A stretch of 38,657 nt of DNA from Eubacterium minutum ATCC 700079 (GTDB lineage Bacteria; Bacillota; Clostridia; Peptostreptococcales; Anaerovoracaceae): positions 950,104 to 988,760 of the forward strand of contig CP016202.1 in assembly GCA_003433295.1 (NCBI GenBank), written 5' to 3'. Position numbers and translations under genes: made by a program. Shown piece by piece: positions 16,496-24,189 of this stretch (position 1 is its first letter; the number at the start of each line of letters is the position of its first letter). Below the pieces are notes generated by a model. The model made no database searches, was not told the origin of the DNA, and was given only the letters and a program-made list of their open reading frames with translations.

Positions 16496-17401
16496 TTATT
16501 CATTCGGACTTTCTTCTTCGCACGGTTTTTGCTCATTTTTGGATTGCGTGTCACACGGTTTTTCAGCCTTTGACGGTTGCACCTCGCACGGCTTTCTGTC
16601 TTTAGAGGAATGCCTTAGTCTGCGATTCTTCCGGTAAATTATTTCCAGACCCTCAAGTGTCAGCAGTCTGTCCACACAGTCAATACAGTCAACTCCCGCA
16701 TCTATCATGGCGGCAAGGCCCCCCGTCGCGATGACCTTTGCGGGCGTGCCGCTCTCCGTGATCGCTTCAAGTTCTTCTTTCATCTTCTTTACGATAAACT
16801 CCACCATTCCCATGTGACTATACACAAGTCCGGACTGCATGCTCTGAATGGTATTTTTGCAGATGGCGTGCCCCGGTTCCTCCAACTCGACCTTCGGCAG
16901 CATCGCGGTCTTCTGGAACAACGCCTCGGACGCTATTTTAAGTCCGGGGGCTATCGTCCCACCCAGATACTCCGCTTTCTCGCTTATGGCGCAAAACGTG
17001 GTTGCCGTACCGAAATCTATGATTATCAGGGGGCCCCCGTACTTTTTGTAAGCAGCGACGGCGTTTACTATTCTGTCGGCTCCGACCGTCTTCGGGTTGT
17101 CATATTTGACGATCAGACCTGTCTTGACGCCCGACTCTATGACTATGGCTCTCTTGCAGAAATACTTCTGCGACATGTGCTGCATAGTATAAAGAACGGA
17201 CGGAACGACCGTCGAAATTATAACATCTTTTACAGCACTCATTTTCAGCCCCTCGTATCGAAAAAACTGACTGATGAGCATGCCGTACTCGTCGGCGCTC
17301 TTATTCGTATCTGTTTCTATTCTCCAGTTCGTGATCAGTTCCTCGCCCTTGAAGACTCCGAGGACTATGTTGCTGTTTCCGATGTCAAATGCCAATAACA
17401 T
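16496..17401 (-). CDS. coaX: Type III pantothenate kinase with repeat tail
   Basis: A 301-residue CoaX that phosphorylates pantothenate, the first step to coenzyme A. ASKHA-fold motifs are AFDIGNSNIVLG (4-15), GADRIVNAVAAY, IIDFGTATTFC and GGTIAPGL. The enzyme ends near residue 255-260 in relatives. Here the last 32 residues (270-301) are three 11-residue repeats starting KPCEVQ, KPCDTQ and KPCEEE, polar and cysteine-bearing, with no known role. AGGA lies about 9 bases before the ATG. Confidence 0.95.
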   Translation of the reverse strand: MLLAFDIGNSNIVLGVFKGEELITNWRIETDTNKSADEYGMLISQFFRYEGLKMSAVKDVIISTVVPSVLYTMQHMSQKYFCKRAIVIESGVKTGLIVKYDNPKTVGADRIVNAVAAYKKYGGPLIIIDFGTATTFCAISEKAEYLGGTIAPGLKIASEALFQKTAMLPKVELEEPGHAICKNTIQSMQSGLVYSHMGMVEFIVKKMKEELEAITESGTPAKVIATGGLAAMIDAGVDCIDCVDRLLTLEGLEIIYRKNRRLRHSSKDRKPCEVQPSKAEKPCDTQSKNEQKPCEEESPNE

Positions 17402-17438
17402 ATTTCAAATTCCTTCGACTTCTTTCTCTTCATTTTCA

Positions 17439-19019
17439 CTATTTTACCACCGACTCAAGCCTTTTGAGCGCCAGCGCGATAGTCAGGCCGGGGATTATTC
17501 TGTTCCCCGTCATTTCCGCGCCGAGCACCTCGTTTATTCTCTTGAGTCTGTATTGAACCGTGTTCGTATGGATCCCCATAAAAACGCTGGTTTTGCCGCT
17601 GTTCAGTCCCGCGTCGAGAACAAAAGTTTCCAGAGTCTCCAGAAGCTGCTTCGCCTTGTTTTCTCCCATCTCACGCTTGAACGGTTCCAGAAGTTCCATA
17701 TAGGTTTTTTTCAGATAACTGTTCTGAATCTGTATGTTTACGCAGTTCGATGCAAGCGACAGCTCATACTTGGTGAAGACTCTCTTATATGGAAATACAC
17801 TTTCAACGAAAGTCCACGTTTCGACTATCAGGTGGAAAGCGTCGGCGGCGCCTTCTATGCCGTTTATCCCCGTAACGTGAAATACGCGCAACGCCTTGTT
17901 GTCTTCCTTTAATTTCTCATACATCCCGAGAACCGCGGCTTTTCCCGTAAAAACTTCGTCCGAAGGAGCATCGCCTTTCTTAATGATGACTCCGTAAGAC
18001 TCGCTCCCCTCCGCCAGCCTTATGACTTCGGCGTTTTCCTTCATCTCGAAATCCGAAATTATGGAATTGCATTTTGAGGTTTCCACGCCTTTGTAATAGA
18101 ACACACTCATAATGTTTTCCGCCGGCAATTCCATCTCGTCCTTGAGCGCATACGCAAGGCTCTTGTTGGAACGAATAAGGGCCTTCACAAATTCCGCCTT
18201 CACATCGCGTTCAGGCGTATACTTCCACATGCCTATGGCAAGCTCGATGATTTCCGCAAGCTTGGTAATCTCTCCCGCGGAATAATTATCTTCATTATCC
18301 ACCAAGAAGAGAAAATACTTTTCGTTATCTATCTTTATCGAGCCCCAGTATGTAAGCACGCCATTTACGTCTATAAACGTATACACGCTCGATTTATCGA
18401 CATCCCTCTCTTTTCCAAGCCTTATCGCATCGGCAATGGTGGTTCTCTGACGCGTTTCCACGGTCAATATGGGATTGAAATCCCGGGACAACAGCACAAG
18501 TTGAAATTCATTGCTGACAGCCGCCTCCTTGAGGGCACTCTGAAAGCTGCTGTGCCGCTCAAAATCCAAAAGATGATATATGGTGTTGTTTATCAAACTG
18601 TTCTTGAAGTTGCTGCCGTACAGGAGCTTGTCCACCACCTGCTCTATTACATCCGCATACCCGGACGGGTTTGCATCCGGCATCGCCACAAGAGGCAGCG
18701 CATTCTTTTCGGCGGTTTCAACAACCGTTTTCTCAAGTGAAGTAAGCCCCTTCTTAAGATGAAACACTATCAGTCCCGATGCGCCCTTGCGGGCAACGCT
18801 CTCGACGATTTTACATTTTTCCGAGGTATCGTCAACGCCTGAAAAGGATGTCAGCAGAAGCTGCTCGTTCAAATCTTTCAAATCCTCTACCGAGGTCGAA
18901 TCGCAAACATCAAGCACAGAAACGGATCTCACTCTGTTTTCTATATTTTTTCTGCCGGCGGCAAGGACGCTCGGAGTCAACGACTCCAGGCTCAGACAAT
19001 CATTAACTGTAATTTTCAT
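17439..19019 (-). CDS. PucR/CdaR-family transcriptional regulator
   Basis: A 526-residue regulator when started at the ATG at 19019, which has GGTGAT four bases upstream; TTG/GTG/ATG codons just before it are alternatives. The N-terminal third looks like the PucR ligand-sensing domain (DLKDLNEQLLLTSF, GASGLIVFH). The C-terminus holds the PucR helix-turn-helix, with SVFMGIHTNTVQYRLKRINE close to the end. Members control purine, sugar-acid or amino-acid catabolism. No catabolic genes are adjacent, so the target is unknown. Its place between ftsH and coaX is unusual in my experience of this locus. Confidence 0.85.
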   Translation of the reverse strand: MKITVNDCLSLESLTPSVLAAGRKNIENRVRSVSVLDVCDSTSVEDLKDLNEQLLLTSFSGVDDTSEKCKIVESVARKGASGLIVFHLKKGLTSLEKTVVETAEKNALPLVAMPDANPSGYADVIEQVVDKLLYGSNFKNSLINNTIYHLLDFERHSSFQSALKEAAVSNEFQLVLLSRDFNPILTVETRQRTTIADAIRLGKERDVDKSSVYTFIDVNGVLTYWGSIKIDNEKYFLFLVDNEDNYSAGEITKLAEIIELAIGMWKYTPERDVKAEFVKALIRSNKSLAYALKDEMELPAENIMSVFYYKGVETSKCNSIISDFEMKENAEVIRLAEGSESYGVIIKKGDAPSDEVFTGKAAVLGMYEKLKEDNKALRVFHVTGINGIEGAADAFHLIVETWTFVESVFPYKRVFTKYELSLASNCVNIQIQNSYLKKTYMELLEPFKREMGENKAKQLLETLETFVLDAGLNSGKTSVFMGIHTNTVQYRLKRINEVLGAEMTGNRIIPGLTIALALKRLESVVK

Positions 19020-19142
19020 GGTCATCACCAACTTTCTCTGTATCGCAGGTCAATCTCCACTTAATCAAGCTTTCTGCGTCTTATTCGTCGTCTGCTTTTC
19101 GGATTTATTTTTCCTTCTTACTCACTTACTCAATCTTTTTCA

Positions 19143-21305
19143 TCAGTCTTTTTTCACATCGGATCCATCGTTGTCGGCACGGTCGCGGGTATCGTCACCG
19201 GCATCCGTTTCCTCATGTTTGCCGGTTTCCTCGCTCTCACCGTTGTCAGTGTGACTGTCCGATACGTCCCTGTTCTCCGATTTATAGTCATCAATAAACC
19301 TCTTCGGTATGTTGATGGTGATGGTTTGCGCTCTGTCGGAATCCTCGTTCATGTAATCGGTGTCATACTTTGCGAGTTCTTCCTGCATGCGCCTTTCCTC
19401 TTCCTCGCGTATTCTCCTGCTCTCTTCAGCCTCCTTCGCATTCTCTCTGCGGATCTCATCTTCCTTTTCGCGAACCTGTTTTTCTATGCCGTCCGCATCG
19501 ATTTCGCCCGCGTACAGAGCTTCAAACTGTTCTCCGTCGAGGGTTTCCACCTTCAGCAGAGCCTGCGCAACGACTTCCAGCTTATCCATATTCTCCGTAA
19601 GTATCTTTTCGGTTTCCGCATATGCGTCCTGTATTATCTTCTTGACTTCTCTGTCGATCTCGGCAGCAACGCCCTCGGAATAGGATTTGGTCTTTCCGTA
19701 ATCGCGTCCGAGGAAGACATCGCTCGAATCATTGTAGTTTACAGGTCCTATCGCGTCGCTGAAACCGTACTTCGTCACCATGTCTCTGGCGGTTTCCGTC
19801 GCCCTCTGAATGTCGTTGCTCGCGCCGGTGCTGATATCATCAAGCGTGAGAGCTTCCGCAACACGTCCTCCGAGAAGGTGCTGTATCTCGTGCAGCATCT
19901 TCTTCTTGGTTCCGTACGTCTTGTCTTCGGTAGGGAGCGACATGGTAAATCCGCCCGCCGCGCCGCGCGGAATTATGGTTATCTGGTGTACCGGATCCGC
20001 ATCGGGCGTGCTTCTCATGACTATCGCATGACCCGCCTCATGGTACGCTGTGAGCTTTCTTTCCTTTTCGCTTATCACCCTGCTCTTCTTTGCAGGACCT
20101 GCAATAACCTTGGTCGTGGCTTCTTCTATCTCCGCCATCCTTATATTGCGCCCGTTTCGCCTTGCCGTTATGAGAGCGGCTTCATTGAGCAGATTCTCAA
20201 GATCGGCGGGGGTGAATCCCGGCGTCCTTCTTGCCAGGATCTCCGGAGAGACCTCATCGCCCAGAGGCTTGTCCTTTGCATGCACTCTTATGATCTCTTC
20301 TCTTCCCTTTACGTCAGGAATCCCTATCACTATCTGACGGTCAAAACGACCCGGTCTCAACAGCGCCGGATCCAGAATGTCGGGTCTGTTGGTCGCGGCG
20401 AGAATTATTATGCCCGAGTTTTCTCCGAAACCGTCCATTTCCACGAGGAGCTGGTTGAGTGTCTGCTCTCTCTCATCGTTTCCTCCGCCCAGTCCCGCGC
20501 CTCTTTTACGCCCGACGGCATCTATCTCGTCGATGAAAATTATACACGGCGCATTTTTCTTCGCCTGTTCAAACAGATCTCTCACGCGCGAAGCTCCGAC
20601 GCCCACGAACATCTCTACAAAGTCGGAACCGGATATCGTGAAGAAAGGTACCCCGGCTTCGCCCGCCGTTGCTCTTGAAACGTAGGTTTTTCCGGTTCCC
20701 GGAGGTCCTACCAAGAGCATTCCTTTAGGTATCCTGGCGCCTACCTCGTTATATTTTCTCGGATCCTTCAGAAAATCGACCACTTCTTCCAACTCGGCTT
20801 TTTCCTCCTTGAGTCCGGCAACGTCGGCAAAGGTTATTATCTTTCCGTCGCCTTTATACATCCTAGCCTTGCTCTTTCCAAACTGGAACGCCTTGCCGTT
20901 TCCGCCCTGGTTCATCATCAGGTAGAACAAAAATCCGAGCGCCAGAACCATAATTATCGTAGGCAGCAACTGGAATATGAAACTTGTGGAACTCGGTTCC
21001 TTGGGATCGTATGAAAGCTTGTTGTTCTGCATGCCTTTTACGATGTACTTCTCGAATATCCACTGCTGGTCAATCACGCTGTTTGCATAGGTGTAGATAT
21101 ATTTACCTTCACCGATTTTACCCGTGATTTTATTGTCCGCGATGTTTATCTCTTTGATTTTTCCCTGCTTAAGGTACTGAACCATGGTCGAATATTTGAC
21201 CTTCTGGTTGCTCGTACCCACGCTGTTCTTATATATCATCGCTCCAACGAGCACAAGAGCAAACAGCACTATATAAATGGTGATATTTTTTGCAAACCTT
21301 TTCAA
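19143..21305 (-). CDS. ftsH: ATP-dependent zinc metalloprotease FtsH
   Basis: A 720-residue membrane AAA protease for quality control of membrane and short-lived proteins. It has a transmembrane segment (about 9-24), an extracytoplasmic domain, a second segment (about 110-131) and an AAA domain. The AAA motifs are Walker A GPPGTGKT (200-207), Walker B IIFIDEID (255-262) and arginine fingers Arg316/Arg319. The protease domain has zinc-binding HEAGH (422-426). The start codon is TTG, with GGAGG nine bases upstream. The tail after about 600 is unusually long and charged: a Glu/Arg-rich coiled coil ([20 protein letters not shown]), then an acidic Asp/Glu/Ser/Thr stretch of about 50 residues. Family members are usually 600-650 residues. 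Confidence 0.97.
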   Translation of the reverse strand: MKRFAKNITIYIVLFALVLVGAMIYKNSVGTSNQKVKYSTMVQYLKQGKIKEINIADNKITGKIGEGKYIYTYANSVIDQQWIFEKYIVKGMQNNKLSYDPKEPSSTSFIFQLLPTIIMVLALGFLFYLMMNQGGNGKAFQFGKSKARMYKGDGKIITFADVAGLKEEKAELEEVVDFLKDPRKYNEVGARIPKGMLLVGPPGTGKTYVSRATAGEAGVPFFTISGSDFVEMFVGVGASRVRDLFEQAKKNAPCIIFIDEIDAVGRKRGAGLGGGNDEREQTLNQLLVEMDGFGENSGIIILAATNRPDILDPALLRPGRFDRQIVIGIPDVKGREEIIRVHAKDKPLGDEVSPEILARRTPGFTPADLENLLNEAALITARRNGRNIRMAEIEEATTKVIAGPAKKSRVISEKERKLTAYHEAGHAIVMRSTPDADPVHQITIIPRGAAGGFTMSLPTEDKTYGTKKKMLHEIQHLLGGRVAEALTLDDISTGASNDIQRATETARDMVTKYGFSDAIGPVNYNDSSDVFLGRDYGKTKSYSEGVAAEIDREVKKIIQDAYAETEKILTENMDKLEVVAQALLKVETLDGEQFEALYAGEIDADGIEKQVREKEDEIRRENAKEAEESRRIREEEERRMQEELAKYDTDYMNEDSDRAQTITINIPKRFIDDYKSENRDVSDSHTDNGESEETGKHEETDAGDDTRDRADNDGSDVKKD

Positions 21306-21573
21306 TTATCTATTCCTCCATTACTTCAGTCAGTAATCAGCGCCCGCCCGCCGATCTCCGCGCGCCGGTTTTCCAATCGACCGCGGCGCCCGGAGATCGC
21401 CGAAGCGCGCGGAGCCTTTCCGTATCCGGATGTGACCTCCGCACGCTTCGCCGGTTCGCCGGCGGCGAATCGGCGGGCATCGGCGCATATATGAGTCCGA
21501 GTTCGACACTTTCACGCCAACCCGGTATTCATTCTTTTTTTGTGTCCGTACACAAATTAACTTGTTGATTTTA
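21306..21573. other. GC-rich, palindrome-dense spacer between tilS and ftsH
   Basis: No gene is seen here. The centre (about 21336-21480) is far richer in G+C than its flanks and full of inverted repeats: CTCCGCGCG with CGCGCGGAG, and GATCTCCG with CGGAGATC. These offer alternative hairpins. Nearer tilS there is TTTGTGT/ACACAAA around a four-base loop without a terminal T-run. The ftsH ribosome site (GGAGG, 21315-21319) is at one end. In many Firmicutes hpt lies between tilS and ftsH; it is absent. Confidence 0.6.
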
Positions 21574-23061
21574 TCATACGAAGCTTAATATTTCAATGCA
21601 AAAAGTCTTTTTTGTATCTTTTGAAACCGGATACAATCCGCTGTACCTACCCCGGTCAAATATATCTCCGGCTGCCGGTATAAACAGAATTTCACTGCCT
21701 ATCGCGACCATGTATATTTCCGCCCGCTTTTCCTTAGGCACCTTTTCATCCACAAACAAATTCTGTATTTTCTTCCTGCCCGAGCCGCCCTTGAGAACGA
21801 TATAATCTCCGGGCTTTCTCGGCCTTACGCATATCGCGTTCCGAAAATCCCGTCCGAATCTTTCCACGAGCAGATCCTCATCAAATTCCGCATGCATGCC
21901 GTTTTTTATTCTGCTTCCGCATTCGTCCTTATCCACGCTCCTGCAGGACATCTGCGGAGGTCTTCCGGCAGGCCTGCCCGGCCTTGAGAATATAATTCTG
22001 TCGTATGACTTCCTGACCATGTATCCTCTCGGCAAATTCACCGCCGCAGACGGCAACCTGCTTCCAGCAAGCTTCTCCATTTCATCAAAATGACCTGCCT
22101 GCAGATCCTCGGAAAGACCGAGGCGGCGCAGAATCCCGGCGGCGCTCCTCTTCCAGAGCGACGGCGCATTTTCAAATATATTCCCGCATGAGATCTCATA
22201 CGGTTTTGCGGCGGCTGCCGCATCTCCCGGCACATCCTGAGCGGACATATCCGCAGTGTCGCTCATCCCGTCGGACACCGCCGAATCTCCGGCGTCGGTC
22301 GGCGCGTCGGTTCGAAGCGCCATAGCCTGCAAAAAGTCACTATCCTCCGCCGCCGCCTTCCCGAGCCTTAGTATCGCCTCTGAAACGTTCGGATTATACC
22401 GTTCCAGATAAGGTATCAGCTCGAGTCTGATTCTATTTCTATCATAGACGGGTTCGTCATTTGTGTAATCGATGCAAGGATTAAGTGATTTTTCTTCACA
22501 ATACGCCACGATGTCTTTCTTTCTTACCCCTAAAAGAGGTTTGATAACCGTAAATCCGTCATCACTTTTTCTGACTTCTCTCATGCCCGCCAGTCCGTCT
22601 ATCCCCGTTCCTCGAAGAACACGAAAAATGATGGTTTCAACTTGGTCGTCCGCATTGTGAGCGGTCGCAACCGATATGTACTCCCGCGGCACTCCCGTCG
22701 CTTCGATTTCGCCGGCAACGTTGCCAAAGCACTCATATCTCTTGAGCCTGCCCGATTCTTCCGTCGCAATGCCCAGTTTTTTGGCGGTTTTCACGCAGTC
22801 AAAGGAAAACACACTGCAATCGATCCCGTTATCCTCGCAAAGTTTCCTGCAATACATCATATCGCTGTTCGCCGCATCACCCCTTATCATGTGATTTACG
22901 TGAACCGGATAAACCGCAATGTCGATCTCATCCTTCAGTTCCAGCAGAATATTAAAAAGACACACCGAATCCGGACCACCCGACAATCCCAAAACGATGT
23001 GCTGCCCGTCACGTATGTATTCGTTTTTTTTGACCTCGGCATAAATTTCATCTTTTTTCAT
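21574..23061 (-). CDS. tilS: tRNA(Ile)-lysidine synthase
   Basis: A 495-residue TilS that modifies C34 of tRNA-Ile(CAU) with lysine, using the PP-loop SGGPDS (27-32). The N-terminal ATPase domain includes HVNHMIRGDAA, ATAHNADDQVETI, RGTGIDGLAGM and IKPLL. The C-terminal substrate-recognition domain follows, with RPRKPGDYI and the end KVPKEKR. A low-complexity Ala/Asp/Ser insertion lies at about residues 246-283, where relatives have a short linker. The ATG has no clear ribosome site; the upstream bases are the promoter region of the divergent small RNA. Confidence 0.94.
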   Translation of the reverse strand: MKKDEIYAEVKKNEYIRDGQHIVLGLSGGPDSVCLFNILLELKDEIDIAVYPVHVNHMIRGDAANSDMMYCRKLCEDNGIDCSVFSFDCVKTAKKLGIATEESGRLKRYECFGNVAGEIEATGVPREYISVATAHNADDQVETIIFRVLRGTGIDGLAGMREVRKSDDGFTVIKPLLGVRKKDIVAYCEEKSLNPCIDYTNDEPVYDRNRIRLELIPYLERYNPNVSEAILRLGKAAAEDSDFLQAMALRTDAPTDAGDSAVSDGMSDTADMSAQDVPGDAAAAAKPYEISCGNIFENAPSLWKRSAAGILRRLGLSEDLQAGHFDEMEKLAGSRLPSAAVNLPRGYMVRKSYDRIIFSRPGRPAGRPPQMSCRSVDKDECGSRIKNGMHAEFDEDLLVERFGRDFRNAICVRPRKPGDYIVLKGGSGRKKIQNLFVDEKVPKEKRAEIYMVAIGSEILFIPAAGDIFDRGRYSGLYPVSKDTKKTFCIEILSFV

Positions 23062-23081
23062 AATAAAATTCTAAAAAACAC

Positions 23082-23109
23082 TTGACATACTCCCGCTATA
23101 GACTATAAT
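23082..23109 (+). promoter_or_regulatory. Near-consensus promoter of the plus-strand small RNA
   Basis: It has a perfect -35 TTGACA (23082-23087), a 16-base spacer and a perfect -10 TATAAT (23104-23109). The -10 lies in the palindrome GACTATAATATAGTC. It is the best sigma-70-type match I found in the window, and it points away from tilS into the gap with tatD. The likely start of transcription is near 23116. Confidence 0.8.
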
Positions 23110-23115
23110 ATAGTC

Positions 23116-23223
23116 GTGAAGTGACTTCCTCGTCACTTTAACCAACCACCTGTCAGGGCTGCGTTCACGATAACCTCGTGGAGGCAGCCTTTGGCATTCA
23201 GTATGCAAACAATGCGTATTTTT
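23116..23223 (+). ncRNA. Candidate structured small RNA (~108 nt), family not recognised
   Basis: It is bounded by a near-consensus promoter and an intrinsic terminator, and lies between the 3' end of tatD and the start of tilS, opposite in strand to both. Hairpin 1 is AAGTGAC/GTCACTT with loop TTCCTC (23119-23138). Hairpin 2 has outer stem GGCTGC/GCAGCC and inner stem CACG/CGTG (about 23157-23188), possibly extended by CCAA/TTGG. The third is the terminator stem. There is no open frame of note. I compared it in mind with SRP RNA, 6S RNA, tmRNA and common riboswitches and found no convincing match. Pyrimidine-rich loops suggest binding to ribosome sites of mRNAs, which is inference. Confidence 0.62.
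23201..23223 (+). terminator. Intrinsic terminator of the small RNA
   Basis: The stem is GTATGC (23201-23206) with GCGTAT (23214-23219), including two G-U pairs, with loop AAACAAT, then TTTTT (23219-23223). It ends exactly at the stop codon of the convergent tatD gene. On the minus strand the same sequence lacks a T-run, so it is not a tatD terminator. Confidence 0.68.
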
Positions 23224-24062
23224 CAACCGATGCCGTAAAAATTCTTCGCGTTCTCGCACGTCTTTCTCGCGACATCTTCAAAACTCATTCCTTTAAGCAC
23301 AGCAACTCTCCTTGCCACGTATTCCACATAAGGCGACATGTTCTGTTTTCCCCTTTTGGGAACGGGCGCAAGATAAGGAGAATCCGTTTCCACGGTCAGA
23401 AATTCAATCGGTATATCCGCCGCGACTTCACTCGTTTTCCTGCTGTTCTTGAACGTCACCGGACCGCAGATAGATATGGTGGCACCTAGCGCGACATACT
23501 CTCTTGCCGTCTCCCTGCTTCCCGAAAAACAGTGTATCAGCACGCGGCTGTCACCCTTTTCATTGCCCGAGGCATCTTTTCTCGGCGGAAAGAACTGCTG
23601 CCGCTCTTTTGAAAAAGCCCCCTCTTCTTTGAGTATCTTCATGGTTTCGGCTTCCGCCTCTCTCGAGTGTATAACTATCGGCAGTTTCAATTCGTTGGCA
23701 AGCTGTATCTGCCTCCTGAACCAGTATCGCTGTACATCTCTCTCCGAAAGATCGTAGTGAAAGTCGAGTCCTATTTCTCCTATTCCGCACACTTTTTCCT
23801 CGGAAGTCATTGCGGCAAGTTTTTTCAGCCCGTCCTCATCAAGTTCCTTGCTGTCGTGCGGGTGAACGCCCACCACGGCATAGCACCACGGATACTTCGC
23901 CGCATCCCGCACCGCCTGCCCGGACGACTTCAAATTCGCTCCGGCATCCATCACGTACGCGACCTGCGAAGCCTCTATTTTTCTTGCAAGTTCTTCCCGA
24001 TCCTTTTCGGAAAAAGACTCTTCATTTATATGAGCATGCGCGTCAAATAATATTTTTTCCAT
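23223..24062 (-). CDS. tatD: TatD family metal-dependent hydrolase (DNase)
   Basis: A 279-residue TIM-barrel hydrolase of the TatD family, generally 3'-5' DNase/RNase or D-aminoacyl editing enzymes. Metal and active-site residues seen are DAHAH (His9, His11), GIGEIGLDFHYD, VIHSREAE, LIHCFSGS and VETDSPYLAPV. A segment at about 162-178 (FFPPRKDASGNEKGDSR) is an insertion relative to the shortest members. It lies directly downstream of metG, a common pairing. The ATG follows a heptamer repeat whose GGGAA units may act as a weak ribosome site. Confidence 0.94.
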   Translation of the reverse strand: MEKILFDAHAHINEESFSEKDREELARKIEASQVAYVMDAGANLKSSGQAVRDAAKYPWCYAVVGVHPHDSKELDEDGLKKLAAMTSEEKVCGIGEIGLDFHYDLSERDVQRYWFRRQIQLANELKLPIVIHSREAEAETMKILKEEGAFSKERQQFFPPRKDASGNEKGDSRVLIHCFSGSRETAREYVALGATISICGPVTFKNSRKTSEVAADIPIEFLTVETDSPYLAPVPKRGKQNMSPYVEYVARRVAVLKGMSFEDVARKTCENAKNFYGIG

Positions 24063-24070
24063 AACACGTT

Positions 24071-24153
24071 TGTTCCCTATTCGCCATTCGCTATTCCCTG
24101 TTCGCTATTCCTATTCAATATTCGCTATTCCCTATTCAATATTACATATTACA
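24071..24153. repeat. Degenerate heptanucleotide tandem repeat
   Basis: On the plus strand the units are TGTTCCC, TATTCGC, CATTCGC, TATTCCC, TGTTCGC, TATTCC (six bases), TATTCAA, TATTCGC, TATTCCC, TATTCAA, TATTACA and TATTACA. They fill most of the metG-tatD spacer and end 8 bases before the tatD start codon (24062). The period equals that of 10010-10183 but the sequence differs. Confidence 0.82.
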
Positions 24154-24189
24154 ATACACGGGACAATACGCGAGAGCCTCTCCCGAATA

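Noticed and set aside
19215-20678. 487-codon plus-strand frame opposite ftsH
   Set aside because: FtsH motifs are unmistakable on the minus strand; this frame is a by-product of codon bias.
23116-23223. SRP RNA, 6S RNA, tmRNA or a riboswitch for the tatD-tilS transcript
   Set aside because: It lacks the GGAAGGAAGCAGC-type SRP apical motif, is not one long bulged hairpin like 6S, has no tRNA-like ends, and shows no riboswitch core that I recognise.
24071-24153. CRISPR array
   Set aside because: Units are 7 bases, contiguous and degenerate, with no spacers and no cas genes nearby.
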